From Paraburkholderia sp. Ac-20340 (GTDB lineage Bacteria; Pseudomonadota; Gammaproteobacteria; Burkholderiales; Burkholderiaceae): 64,000 nt of DNA. Positions 19,821 through 29,047 of the stretch are shown here, one piece after another. Location of the stretch: assembly GCF_017104965.1 (NCBI RefSeq), contig NZ_JAAGPR010000003.1, positions 310,001-374,000 of the forward strand, given 5' to 3'. The notes under the pieces are model-generated. The model did no database searches, was not told the DNA's origin, and worked only from the letters and a program-made list of their open reading frames with translations. How positions within the stretch are numbered: the stretch's first letter is position 1; every line of letters begins with the position of its first letter. Made by a program: the position numbers and the translations under genes.

Positions 19821-20090
19821 ATGAGCGATGTGAACGCCCAATTTACGCAGGCGCAGGAAGATGTCCAGCAACTGACCGAGCGTCCGGGCAACCTGACGCT
19901 GCTGCGTCTCTACGCCCTCTTCAAGCAGGCCACCGAAGGCGATGTGCACGGCGACAAGCCGGGCTTCACCGACATCGTCGGCAAATACAAGTACGACGCC
20001 TGGGCCGCCCTGCAAGGCACGGCCGAAGCTCAGGCGAAGACGCAATACATCGAACTGGTCGAATCGCTCAAGAGCGGCGCCGCCAGCTAA
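19821..20090 (+). CDS. Acyl-CoA-binding protein (ACBP)
   Basis: An 89-residue four-helix acyl-CoA-binding protein. It would bind medium- and long-chain acyl-CoA esters in the cytoplasm as a buffer or carrier. The family pattern is clear: LRLYALFKQATEGDVHGDKP around residues 33-52 (split at the Gly-Asp), then KYKYDAWAALQG. These lysines and aromatic residues contact the CoA 3'-phosphate and adenine in known ACBPs. ACBPs are common in eukaryotes and in a minority of bacteria, including Burkholderiales. ATG at 19821 follows a GGGAGAAG site. It diverges from tsaB. Confidence 0.95.
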   Translation: MSDVNAQFTQAQEDVQQLTERPGNLTLLRLYALFKQATEGDVHGDKPGFTDIVGKYKYDAWAALQGTAEAQAKTQYIELVESLKSGAAS

Positions 20091-20548
20091 TCCGCGCAGC
20101 AGCGATCTGAAAGGGCCCGATGCAACGAACGTCGCGCATCTGGCCCCAAACTCCCGCGTTTCCCGTTCCTCATCCGCCGCCTTGCGTCAGGCTGTCGCAG
20201 GACATAAGGGCTTTGCCGCGCTGGCGCGACGCAACAAAACGAGATACAATGCACGCTGCGTTGCGCTCCGGTCGCCTCTGCGATCAGCAATACGCCACGT
20301 AGCGTTAAGCTCCAATCCAGTTTAGAACCTGTCCCCCCCTGCCGTGGCCCGCTTTCCGGGCCGTCAAGAATCAGGCTGGCGGCTGACCAATCCCGGTCAG
20401 AGTCGCACCCAAAACAGCTTCTAACGAAAAAAATCCGCCCTTTACGTGGGTGCGGATTGCCCCCGTTTTTCGATTTGCTCGCAAAATCAGACGACTTGGG
20501 TATGCCGATTGGCGCCGACGTTCTATTTCCTGTGTACCAAGGATTTTC
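20091..20548 (+). other. 458-base gene-free stretch upstream of rhlE
   Basis: No believable gene is seen here. It holds a possible -10 (TACAAT at 20245-20250 with a weak TGGCGC 17 bases upstream), which would give a leader of about 290 bases for rhlE, a GGCCCG/CGGGCC hairpin near 20346-20362, and a terminator-like hairpin at 20432-20458. Confidence 0.5.
20432..20458. terminator. Terminator-like hairpin in the rhlE leader
   Basis: Arms AATCCGC and GCGGATT (with an inner CC/GG pair) enclose TTTACGTG. Forward it is followed by GCCCCCGTTTTT; on the reverse strand by a run of seven T. It lies 90 bases before the rhlE start, so it could end upstream transcription or attenuate rhlE. Confidence 0.45.
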
Positions 20549-22309
20549 ATGACTTCGAGCAATACCCAAAGCCCCCTCGACGCGATCGCTAACGACGCCC
20601 TCGGTCTCGACGCTGCTGCTGACGCTTCTGTTGAAGCTCCCGCGCAAGCCGCCGACGCCAATGATGGCGCGTCGTTCGCGGCGCTCGGTCTGTCGCCGGA
20701 GATCGTCTCCGCGCTGATCGCAGCGGGCTATAAGGCTCCGACGCCCGTGCAGGAACGCGCCATTCCTGCCGGCATCGCGGGCCGCGACCTGCTGGTCTCC
20801 AGCCCGACCGGTTCGGGCAAGACCGCAGCCTTCATGCTGCCTGCGATCGAGCGCTTCGCGCAGATCCAGAAGGCACAAGCCGCACAACCGCGCGAGCCGC
20901 GTCCGCAAGGCGCTGCACCGCAAGGCCAGCAAGGCCGCTCGCGCCGTCCGCAACAACCGGTCGCCCGTCCTGGCCTGCTCGTTCTCACGCCCACGCGTGA
21001 GCTCGCCATGCAGGTGACCACGGCCGCCGCAACCTACGGCAAGCATCTGCGCCGTCTGCGCACCGTCAGCATTCTGGGCGGCGTGGCCTACGGCCAGCAG
21101 CTGATGCTGCTCGCGAAGAACCCCGAAATCCTGGTGGCAACGCCGGGCCGTCTGCTCGACCACCTCGAGCGTGGCCGTATCGACCTGTCCGAGCTGAAGA
21201 TGCTCGTGCTCGACGAAGCCGACCGCATGCTGGACATGGGCTTCATCGACGACATCGACACGATCGTGGCCGCAACGCCGGAAACGCGTCAGACGATGCT
21301 GTTCTCGGCAACGCTCGACGGCAAGATCGCTTCGGTGACCAGCCGCCTGCTGAAGGATCCGGAGCGTATCGAGATCGTCCGCAAGGTCGAAGCGGCTTCG
21401 AACATCGCGCAAACCGTGCACTACGTCGACGACCGCGATCACAAGGATCGTCTGCTCGACCATCTGCTGCGCGACGAAAGCCTCGACCAGGCTGTCGTGT
21501 TCACGGCAACCAAGATGGACGCCGACCAGCTCGCCGGCAAGCTTGCCGACGCTGGCTTCGAAACGGCCGCCCTGCACGGCGACCTGCCGCAAGGCGCGCG
21601 TAACCGCACGATCCGTGCACTGCGCGAGCGCCGTGTGCGCGTGCTGGTGGCAACGGACGTCGCCGCTCGCGGTATCGACATCCCGGGCATCACGCACGTG
21701 TTCAACTACGACCTGCCGAAGTTCGCGGAAGACTACGTCCACCGTATCGGCCGTACGGGCCGTGCTGGCCGTTCGGGCACGGCAGTGAGCCTCGTGCATC
21801 ACGCCGAGCAAGGCGCGCTCAAGCGCATCGAGCGTTTCGTGCGTGCTCCGCTGCCGGTCAACGTCGTCGAAGGCTTCGAGCCGCGCAAGGCAGCGCCGTC
21901 GAACCGCGGCTTTGGCGGCCGTGGCCGTCCGGGCGGTGGCAACGGCGGTGGCCGTCGCTTCGGCAACGGTGGCGGCAAGCCGGGTGGCTACGGTAACAAC
22001 CGTGGCGGCAACGGCGGCGAGCGCAGCTTCGGCGACCGCTCGAACGGCGAACGCAGCTTTGGCGACCGTAACAACAACGGCGGCGATCGCAACGGCAATA
22101 GCTGGGGCAACCGCTCGGAAAACTCGCGCGGCGGCTACGGCCAACGTGACGGCGGCAACAGCAGCGGCTACGGCGCCCAGCGTCGCGAAGGCGGCGATCG
22201 TGGCGGCTACGGCCAGCCGCGTGGCGAAGGCTTCGGCGGCGGCCGCCGTGAAGGCGGCTACGGCCAGCGTCGCAACGACGGCCCGCGTGGCGCGCGTCGC
22301 GACAGCTAA
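20549..22309 (+). CDS. rhlE: DEAD-box ATP-dependent RNA helicase, RhlE type
   Basis: A 586-residue helicase that remodels structured RNA (ribosome assembly, RNA decay, cold adaptation). The core has the Q motif region GYKAPTPVQ, Walker A SPTGSGKTAA, PTRELA, VATPGRL, the DEAD box VLDEADRMLDMGF, SAT, and C-terminal-lobe motifs ARGIDIPG and HRIGRTGRAG. A low-complexity Gln/Pro/Arg insert sits near residues 110-145. The last 150 residues are a Gly-, Asn- and Arg-rich repeat tail (GGYGQ, RSFGDR types), likely an RNA-binding disordered region. Start ATG 20549. The tail and lack of a dbpA or csdA C-terminal domain favour RhlE. Confidence 0.9.
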   Translation: MTSSNTQSPLDAIANDALGLDAAADASVEAPAQAADANDGASFAALGLSPEIVSALIAAGYKAPTPVQERAIPAGIAGRDLLVSSPTGSGKTAAFMLPAIERFAQIQKAQAAQPREPRPQGAAPQGQQGRSRRPQQPVARPGLLVLTPTRELAMQVTTAAATYGKHLRRLRTVSILGGVAYGQQLMLLAKNPEILVATPGRLLDHLERGRIDLSELKMLVLDEADRMLDMGFIDDIDTIVAATPETRQTMLFSATLDGKIASVTSRLLKDPERIEIVRKVEAASNIAQTVHYVDDRDHKDRLLDHLLRDESLDQAVVFTATKMDADQLAGKLADAGFETAALHGDLPQGARNRTIRALRERRVRVLVATDVAARGIDIPGITHVFNYDLPKFAEDYVHRIGRTGRAGRSGTAVSLVHHAEQGALKRIERFVRAPLPVNVVEGFEPRKAAPSNRGFGGRGRPGGGNGGGRRFGNGGGKPGGYGNNRGGNGGERSFGDRSNGERSFGDRNNNGGDRNGNSWGNRSENSRGGYGQRDGGNSSGYGAQRREGGDRGGYGQPRGEGFGGGRREGGYGQRRNDGPRGARRDS

Positions 22310-22333
22310 GCCCATTCGCGTACCGCGATGATG

Positions 22334-22357
22334 CAGACGGAATGAAGATTCCGTCTG
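22334..22357. terminator. Hairpin after rhlE without U-tract
   Basis: A 10-base-pair perfect stem CAGACGGAAT/ATTCCGTCTG with a GAAG loop, 25 bases after the rhlE stop. No T-run follows. It may protect the 3' end or act with the stronger terminator just downstream. Confidence 0.5.
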
Positions 22358-22383
22358 TCTCGCGCGAGTCACGAAGCGCAGTT

Positions 22384-22418
22384 AAAAAAGACCGGTGCTC
22401 AGGCACCGGTCTTTTTTT
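22384..22418. terminator. Rho-independent terminator of rhlE
   Basis: Stem GACCGGTGC/GCACCGGTC with TCAG loop, flanked by six A before and seven T after. A strong intrinsic terminator, usable in both directions. Confidence 0.92.
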
Positions 22419-22633
22419 GTCCGCAGTAATTTGTCTACAGACACGCTTTCACGATACGGGAAAATTTTTTGCTTCGTAAAATATCGTGCTGCGTGGCACA
22501 AAGTACCCGATTGCAGGATAAAAAACGACGTTTCTCATCGCGAAACACACGCAATATGTCGTTGATTTAAATAGAATAAAAAGACGACAAATTCCCTTTT
22601 CGCGGCCTGTTGCAGAGCGATCGAATTGCCTAG

Positions 22634-22649
22634 ACTCTTATATAAGAGT
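22634..22649. promoter_or_regulatory. 16-base perfect palindrome upstream of aceA
   Basis: ACTCTTATATAAGAGT, a perfect inverted repeat with no spacer, 110 bases before the aceA start. The gap 22310-22759 otherwise holds the rhlE terminators and an AT-rich tract (22460-22600) but no gene. It looks like the operator of a dimeric regulator; the central TATA may also overlap a promoter. Confidence 0.55.
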
Positions 22650-22759
22650 TCGCGGAACGAACGCCTCCAGACATGCACGGGACGCACGCTTCACGAAGTT
22701 CACCCGCTCAGCAGTTCCGAACAACGGTTCATCTATCAGGTAAACGGAAGGAGCTCACC

Positions 22760-24094
<1,335 letters not shown>

Positions 24095-24270
24095 TAGCGA
24101 GGCAGGCCGAAGCGGGGGCGCATCGCTTCCCGCTTCGCGAAAGGTGGGGTTGTTTCATCGTGGCAGACGGCGGCGGTGGCCGGCGTGCGAGTCCTTGGCG
24201 GGACGCGCCGGTTACCGTTGCCGTTGTAGTTGCCGCACGTATTGACGCACGTCGCGCACCGAACCGCCTG

Positions 24271-24705
24271 CTAGCGATAGACGATCACCGGAATCTTCGT
24301 ATGCGTGAGCACGCGCTGCGTTTCGCTGCCGATCAACAGGCTGCCCAGGCCGCGACGCCCGTGCGAAGCCATGAAGATGACATCGCAACCGGCGTTTTCC
24401 GCCGCTTCGATGATGCCGATGTACGGCGACGAATGCACGCTGACGCAGCTATCGCAGGTCACGCCCACGCCGCGCGCGGCCTCCTCGACTTCATCCAGAT
24501 GCGCGCGCGCCTCTCGCTCACTGCGCGTCTGGAAATCGCCGGGTAGTTCGATCACGACATCGGCGTAAGGCGAGTACGGATATTGCGGCAGACAGGCGTA
24601 GGCGGTGATGCGCGCGCCCACGCTACGCGCCAGATCGATGGCGCCGTCGATGGCCTTTTTCGAGAGATCCGAGCCGTCGGTCGGAACGAGGATGTGCTTG
24701 AACAT
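24271..24705 (-). CDS. Universal stress protein, UspA family
   Basis: A 144-residue UspA-fold protein beginning MFKHILVPTDGSDLS. The ATP-binding loop near the end reads ASHGRRGLGSLLIGS, close to the G-2x-G-9x-G-S pattern of nucleotide-binding Usp proteins but with Ala at the first Gly position, so ATP binding is likely though not assured. The family is tied to stress endurance and acts in the cytoplasm. I start at the ATG at 24705, after GGAGGGC; the longer frame upstream is Arg-rich noncoding-like. It converges on aceA. Confidence 0.93.
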   Translation of the reverse strand: MFKHILVPTDGSDLSKKAIDGAIDLARSVGARITAYACLPQYPYSPYADVVIELPGDFQTRSEREARAHLDEVEEAARGVGVTCDSCVSVHSSPYIGIIEAAENAGCDVIFMASHGRRGLGSLLIGSETQRVLTHTKIPVIVYR

Positions 24706-24832
24706 GGCGCCCTCCGTCATTGTTCGGGGCTGCGGGCTGGCCTCATTTCGATTGTAGTGCGCGAAGAAGCGCCGCAAGGCGCGCCTACGGGCTTCTCCGC
24801 ATAGTGAAAACGCGCACTGACGAAGCGCGCGT

Positions 24833-25741
24833 TCAGTCCTGTCCCCAGTAACCCGGTTGGCCGTAGGTATGCTTGAGATAGTCGAGAAAGAGGCGCACGC
24901 GCAGCGGCAAATGGCGGCGCTGCGGAAATACCGCATGAATGCCGATGGGCGGCGCAGCGTAGGCGTCGAGCACGCTCGCGAGCCGGCCCGCCGCAATATC
25001 CTCGCCGACTTCCCACCACGAGCGCCAGGCCAGACCGTGGCCTTCGAGACACCATTCGTGCAGCACCGCTCCGTCCGAGCACTCCATGGTGCCCGCCACG
25101 CGAATCTGCACCACCTTGCCCTCTTCCTGGAACGTCCAGCCGCGTTGCTGGTTCAGGCTCGCGCCGAACGCGAGACAGTTATGGCGCGCGAGATCGGCGG
25201 GTGTATCGGGCGCACCGCGCCGCGACAAATAAGCGGGCGACGCCACCACCACGCGGCGGTTTTCGCCGAGCTTGAGCGAAACCAGCGACGAATCCGGCAG
25301 TTCGCCCAGCCGCACCGCGCAATCGAAGCCTTCGTTGACCAGATCGACGAGACGATCGGACAAATCGAGCGTGATCGTCACGTCTGGGTGCGCGGTCGTG
25401 AAATCGGGGACGAGCGGCGCGACGTGGCGACGCCCGAAACCCGCCGGCGCCGACACGCGCAAGTGCCCGCTCGCCTTCACGCCGCCCGCCGACACACTCG
25501 CCTCGGCGTTCTGGAGTTCGTGGATGATGCGCTGGCAATCCTCCAGAAACGCCGATCCCTCGAACGTCAGCGTGAGGCGTCGCGTGGTGCGCACGAGCAG
25601 CTTGACGCCCAGCCGTTCCTCCAGCGCATCGATACGCCTGCCGATGATGGCGGGCGCCACGCCCTCGGCCTGCGCGGCCGCGGAAAGACTGCCTTTTGCG
25701 GCGACGGTGGCGAAAGTTTCGATCTGTTTGAAGCGATCCAT
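24833..25741 (-). CDS. LysR-family transcriptional regulator
   Basis: A 302-residue LysR-type regulator. The N-terminal helix-turn-helix is at about residues 5-65 (MDRFKQIETFATVAAKGSLS, then AAAQAEG and RRIDALEERLG), followed by a periplasmic-binding-protein-like effector domain containing HLRVSAPAGFGRRH and GFDCAVRLGELPDSS, typical of the CrgA/AaeR-like subgroup. The start is the ATG at 25741. It diverges from the haloacid dehalogenase gene with a 141-base gap, the usual geometry for a LysR protein controlling its neighbour. The inducer is unknown. Confidence 0.93.
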   Translation of the reverse strand: MDRFKQIETFATVAAKGSLSAAAQAEGVAPAIIGRRIDALEERLGVKLLVRTTRRLTLTFEGSAFLEDCQRIIHELQNAEASVSAGGVKASGHLRVSAPAGFGRRHVAPLVPDFTTAHPDVTITLDLSDRLVDLVNEGFDCAVRLGELPDSSLVSLKLGENRRVVVASPAYLSRRGAPDTPADLARHNCLAFGASLNQQRGWTFQEEGKVVQIRVAGTMECSDGAVLHEWCLEGHGLAWRSWWEVGEDIAAGRLASVLDAYAAPPIGIHAVFPQRRHLPLRVRLFLDYLKHTYGQPGYWGQD

Positions 25742-25882
25742 GAGCACGCCTGTAGCAGAAACAATGAATTCGGCGCACAGATTAGGTGGGTAAAAGTAAA
25801 AGATCAAGTGATCAATCCCGACTTTTTCCACCATTGCACTCATGAATACAATGCTCCTCGACCTCTGATGGAGTGCACGGCT

Positions 25883-26659
25883 ATGTCGGCCACAACGACA
25901 ATCCACTATCCCAAGGCTGTGATCTTCGACGCGTACGGCACGCTTTTCGACGTGCATTCGGTCGTCGCGGCCGCCGAGCAGATGTTCCCCGCTCACGGCG
26001 AGGCACTGTCGCAGCTCTGGCGTCTCAAGCAGATCGAGTACACGCAATTGCGCACGCTGTCGGACCCGGCGGGCGCGCGTTACAAGCCGTTCTGGGACAT
26101 CACGCTCGACGCGCTGCGCTACGCCGCGCGCCGTCTGAACCTGCCGCTCACAGGCGCGGGCGAAAAGCGGCTGATGGACGAATACGCCTGCCTCTCGGCT
26201 TTCCCTGACGTGCTGCCAGCGCTGCGACGCCTGCGCGAACCGCGCGAAGACGGCACACGCCTCGGTCTGGCGATCCTGTCGAACGGCAATCCGCAGATGC
26301 TCGACATTGCCGTGAAGAGCGCGGGCATGAACGGCCTGTTCGATCACGTGCTGTCGGTGGATGCGGTGCGCGCCTACAAACCAGCTGCCGCAGCCTACGC
26401 AATGGGCACGGCCGCGTTCGACTGCGCGCCGCGCGACATCGTCTTTGTTTCGTCGAATGGCTGGGACGCCGCGGGCGCCGGCTGGTTCGGCTACACCACT
26501 TTCTGGATCAACCGCCAGCGACTGCCCGCCGAAGAACTCGGCGTGCCGCCGCACGGCACCGGCGGCGGCATGGCGGAGCTTTCCACCTTTATCGCCGCCA
26601 TTCTCGACACCGCAGCGACCGCCGAACGAAGCCGCCCCCGCCCCAGCCCGGGCGCATGA
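25883..26659 (+). CDS. Haloacid dehalogenase, type II (HAD superfamily)
   Basis: A 258-residue HAD hydrolase. The nucleophile is Asp16 in FDAYGTLFD; LSNGNPQML supplies motif II, AYKPAAAAY the lysine, and SSNGWDAAGA the motif characteristic of L-2-haloacid dehalogenases. Those enzymes convert 2-haloacids to 2-hydroxyacids (chloroacetate gives glycolate), but many homologues act on other substrates. ATG at 25883 has GGAG nine bases upstream; an in-frame ATG at 25868 is the alternative. It sits between a divergent LysR gene and aceB. Confidence 0.88.
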   Translation: MSATTTIHYPKAVIFDAYGTLFDVHSVVAAAEQMFPAHGEALSQLWRLKQIEYTQLRTLSDPAGARYKPFWDITLDALRYAARRLNLPLTGAGEKRLMDEYACLSAFPDVLPALRRLREPREDGTRLGLAILSNGNPQMLDIAVKSAGMNGLFDHVLSVDAVRAYKPAAAAYAMGTAAFDCAPRDIVFVSSNGWDAAGAGWFGYTTFWINRQRLPAEELGVPPHGTGGGMAELSTFIAAILDTAATAERSRPRPSPGA

Positions 26660-26730
26660 CGACCGCGTTCAGCCAGCACGGTAATAACAACACCCAAGCA
26701 ATTACATCTGACCGACCAAGGAGTTAGCAA

Positions 26731-28323
26731 ATGGCGAACACGTTGCAACTGCCGCAAGGCATGCAGATCACGGCCGAGATTCAACCCGGCTTCGAACAGA
26801 TCCTCACGCCCGAGGCACTCGAACTCGTCGCGAAGCTGCACCGCGCATTCGAGCCGCGTCGGCAGGAATTGCTGAAGGCGCGCGTCGAACGTACGAAGCG
26901 CCTCGATGCGGGCGAGCGTCCCGATTTCCTCGCAGAAACGAAGTCGATCCGTGAAGGCGACTGGAAGATCGCAGCGCTGCCGAAGGATCTCGAATGCCGC
27001 CGTGTGGAAATCACCGGCCCGGTCGAGCGCAAGATGATCATCAACGCGCTGAACTCGGGCGCGGATTCCTACATGACCGACTTCGAGGATTCGAACGCGC
27101 CGAACTGGGACAACCAGATCACCGGCCAGATCAACCTCAAGGACGCGGTGCGCCGCACGATCTCGCTGGAACAGAACGGCAAGTCGTATCAGCTCAACGA
27201 CAAGATCGCCACACTGATCGTGCGCCCGCGCGGCTGGCATCTCGACGAAAAGCACGTGACGGTCGACGGCCAGCGCGTCTCCGGCGGCATCTTCGACTTC
27301 GCGCTGTTCCTGTTCCACAACGCGAAGGAACTGATCGCGCGCGGCAGCGGCCCCTACTTCTATCTGCCGAAGATGGAAAGCCATCTCGAAGCGCGTCTGT
27401 GGAACGACATCTTCGTGGCGGCGCAGGAAGGCGTGGGCATCCCGCGCGGCACGATCCGCGCGACGGTGCTGGTCGAGACGATTCTCGCCGCGTTCGAGAT
27501 GGACGAAATCCTCTATGAACTGCGCGAACACAGCTCGGGCCTGAACGCCGGCCGCTGGGACTACATCTTCTCGGCGATCAAGAAGTTCAAGAACGACCAG
27601 GACTTCTGCCTCGCCGACCGTTCGCAGATCACCATGAACGTGCCGTTCATGCGCGCCTACGCGCTCGAACTGCTCAAGACCTGCCACAAGCGCAACGCGC
27701 CGGCGATCGGCGGCATGAGCGCGCTGATCCCAATCAAGAACGATCCGGCAGCGAACGACAAGGCCATGGGCGGCGTGCGTTCGGACAAGGCGCGCGATGC
27801 GGGCGACGGTTACGACGGCGGCTGGGTCGCGCACCCGGGTCTCGTGCCCATCGCGATGGAAGAGTTCGTGAAGGTGCTCGGCGACAAGCCGAACCAGATC
27901 GGCAAGCAGCGTCCCGACGTGAACGTCACGGGCGCGGACCTGATGGACTTCCGCCCGGAAGCGCCGATCACCGAAGCGGGCTTGCGCAACAACATCAACG
28001 TCGGCATTCACTACCTGGGTTCGTGGCTCGCGGGCAATGGCTGCGTGCCGATCCACAACCTGATGGAAGACGCCGCAACGGCTGAAATCTCGCGCTCGCA
28101 GGTGTGGCAGTGGATTCGCTCACCCAAGGGCAAGCTCGAAGACGGCCGCAAGGTCACGGCCGGATTCGTGCGCGAACTGATTGCGCAGGAACTGGACAAG
28201 GTGAAGGCATCGGTGGGCGGCGACACGCAGCCGTACGACCGCGCCGCGCAGATCTTCGAAGAGATGTCGACTTCGGAAAACTTCGTCGAATTCCTGACGC
28301 TGCCGCTGTACGAAGAGATCTGA
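26731..28323 (+). CDS. aceB: Malate synthase A
   Basis: A 530-residue enzyme that condenses glyoxylate with acetyl-CoA to malate, the second glyoxylate-shunt step. The length and the family signature [16 protein letters not shown] (about residues 265-280) identify the A isoform rather than the 720-residue Glc[13 protein letters not shown] and the Mg-binding acids near FEDSNAPNW fit too. ATG 26731 follows AAGGAG. An intrinsic terminator follows at 28366, so the transcript ends here. aceA is upstream on the same strand but separated by three other genes. Confidence 0.97.
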   Translation: MANTLQLPQGMQITAEIQPGFEQILTPEALELVAKLHRAFEPRRQELLKARVERTKRLDAGERPDFLAETKSIREGDWKIAALPKDLECRRVEITGPVERKMIINALNSGADSYMTDFEDSNAPNWDNQITGQINLKDAVRRTISLEQNGKSYQLNDKIATLIVRPRGWHLDEKHVTVDGQRVSGGIFDFALFLFHNAKELIARGSGPYFYLPKMESHLEARLWNDIFVAAQEGVGIPRGTIRATVLVETILAAFEMDEILYELREHSSGLNAGRWDYIFSAIKKFKNDQDFCLADRSQITMNVPFMRAYALELLKTCHKRNAPAIGGMSALIPIKNDPAANDKAMGGVRSDKARDAGDGYDGGWVAHPGLVPIAMEEFVKVLGDKPNQIGKQRPDVNVTGADLMDFRPEAPITEAGLRNNINVGIHYLGSWLAGNGCVPIHNLMEDAATAEISRSQVWQWIRSPKGKLEDGRKVTAGFVRELIAQELDKVKASVGGDTQPYDRAAQIFEEMSTSENFVEFLTLPLYEEI

Positions 28324-28365
28324 ATGCAGGTCGCTTGATCCTTCGCCTGAAACCTCGAGGCGATG

Positions 28366-28402
28366 AAAAAGGCCCGGCGGATGCGAGTCCGCCGGGCCTT
28401 TT
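28366..28402. terminator. Rho-independent terminator of aceB
   Basis: A 15-base-pair stem, AAAAGGCCCGGCGGA with TCCGCCGGGCCTTTT, around TGCGAG. The A-run and T-run make it usable on both strands; the convergent small cyclotransferase-like gene ends just beyond it. Confidence 0.93.
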
Positions 28403-28433
28403 CGTTACTACCTGGATATTTTGCGTCGTGCGT

Positions 28434-28835
28434 TTAGCGTGCGAGCCGATGCGCGATCCAGTCGCCGCCTTGAATCTGCGTCAGGCCTTCGACCGCTTTT
28501 TGCGTGACCGGATAGAACAGGCAGTCGATCTGCGCGCCTTCGACTTCGACGCTCACCTCGCGGGCGAGGAACAGGCCTTCGACGCCCGGATACACCTCTT
28601 CGATTTCGTCGAGCACGGGCACGAGCGCTTCGTCGATTTCATAGACATCGCCGAGCACCGCTGACTCGGACGCCTCGGCGACCATGCCGGGATAACGCCC
28701 GAAGTCGAACAACCGCCCCGCCACCGTCGTCTGGCCGACCAGACGCGGCTGGCTGATCGCATTGCGCGCAGCGGCGTGATTGATGTCGTTGATCTCGCCC
28801 GCGCGCAGCGTGCCATAGACGAATACGTATTTCAT
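28434..28835 (-). CDS. Gamma-glutamylcyclotransferase-like (AIG2/GGCT) protein
   Basis: A 133-residue GGCT-fold protein. The nucleotide-like binding loop VFVYGTLRAGE at the N-terminus is diagnostic, and the segment GDVYEIDEALVPVLDEIE carries the expected central acidic residues; FYPV near the end is also typical. Known members cyclise gamma-glutamyl amines to 5-oxoproline, but substrates of the short bacterial YtfP-type proteins are mostly unknown. I use the ATG at 28835 (MKYVFVYGT). It converges on aceB. Confidence 0.85.
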   Translation of the reverse strand: MKYVFVYGTLRAGEINDINHAAARNAISQPRLVGQTTVAGRLFDFGRYPGMVAEASESAVLGDVYEIDEALVPVLDEIEEVYPGVEGLFLAREVSVEVEGAQIDCLFYPVTQKAVEGLTQIQGGDWIAHRLAR

Positions 28836-28872
28836 GCGGTGTGTTCCTTCGAGTTTCGCTGACGTCCTTAAC

Positions 28873-28908
28873 GTCACAGATGTCACGGATGTCACGGATG
28901 TCCCAGAG
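28873..28908. repeat. 9-base tandem repeat, three copies plus a decayed fourth
   Basis: GTCACAGAT, GTCACGGAT, GTCACGGAT, then GTCCCAGAG, just upstream of the cyclotransferase-like gene on its 5' side. A short direct repeat that could vary in copy number by slippage. Confidence 0.7.
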
Positions 28909-29013
28909 CTGGGTTCGGCGCGCGGCCCAAAAAACGATCGGCTGAATTATGCGCTTGTCATCATCGCTGTGGGCGCATTCTCACTGCGGTGTCCGCGAGA
29001 TACGACACCCGCC

Positions 29014-29019
29014 TAAAAT
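29014..29019 (+). promoter_or_regulatory. Possible -10 element of the AraC-family gene
   Basis: TAAAAT within CGCCTAAAATG, 29 bases upstream of the chosen start at 29048. Its presence is one reason for preferring 29048 over the ATG pair at 29018/29021, which would overlap the hexamer. Confidence 0.35.
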
Positions 29020-29047
29020 GATGCCGACAGAATCACCCGGACTCACC

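Noticed and set aside
20087..22372. A 761-codon reverse frame across rhlE
   Set aside because: Antisense to a complete DEAD-box helicase; its Ala/Val repeats mirror the helicase's Gly-rich tail.
24857..25882. N-terminal 340 codons of a long frame ahead of the haloacid dehalogenase
   Set aside because: They are antisense to the LysR gene; the HAD domain starts at 25883, after a GGAG site.
28873..28908. CRISPR-like repeat
   Set aside because: Units are 9 bases with no spacers; this is a simple tandem repeat.
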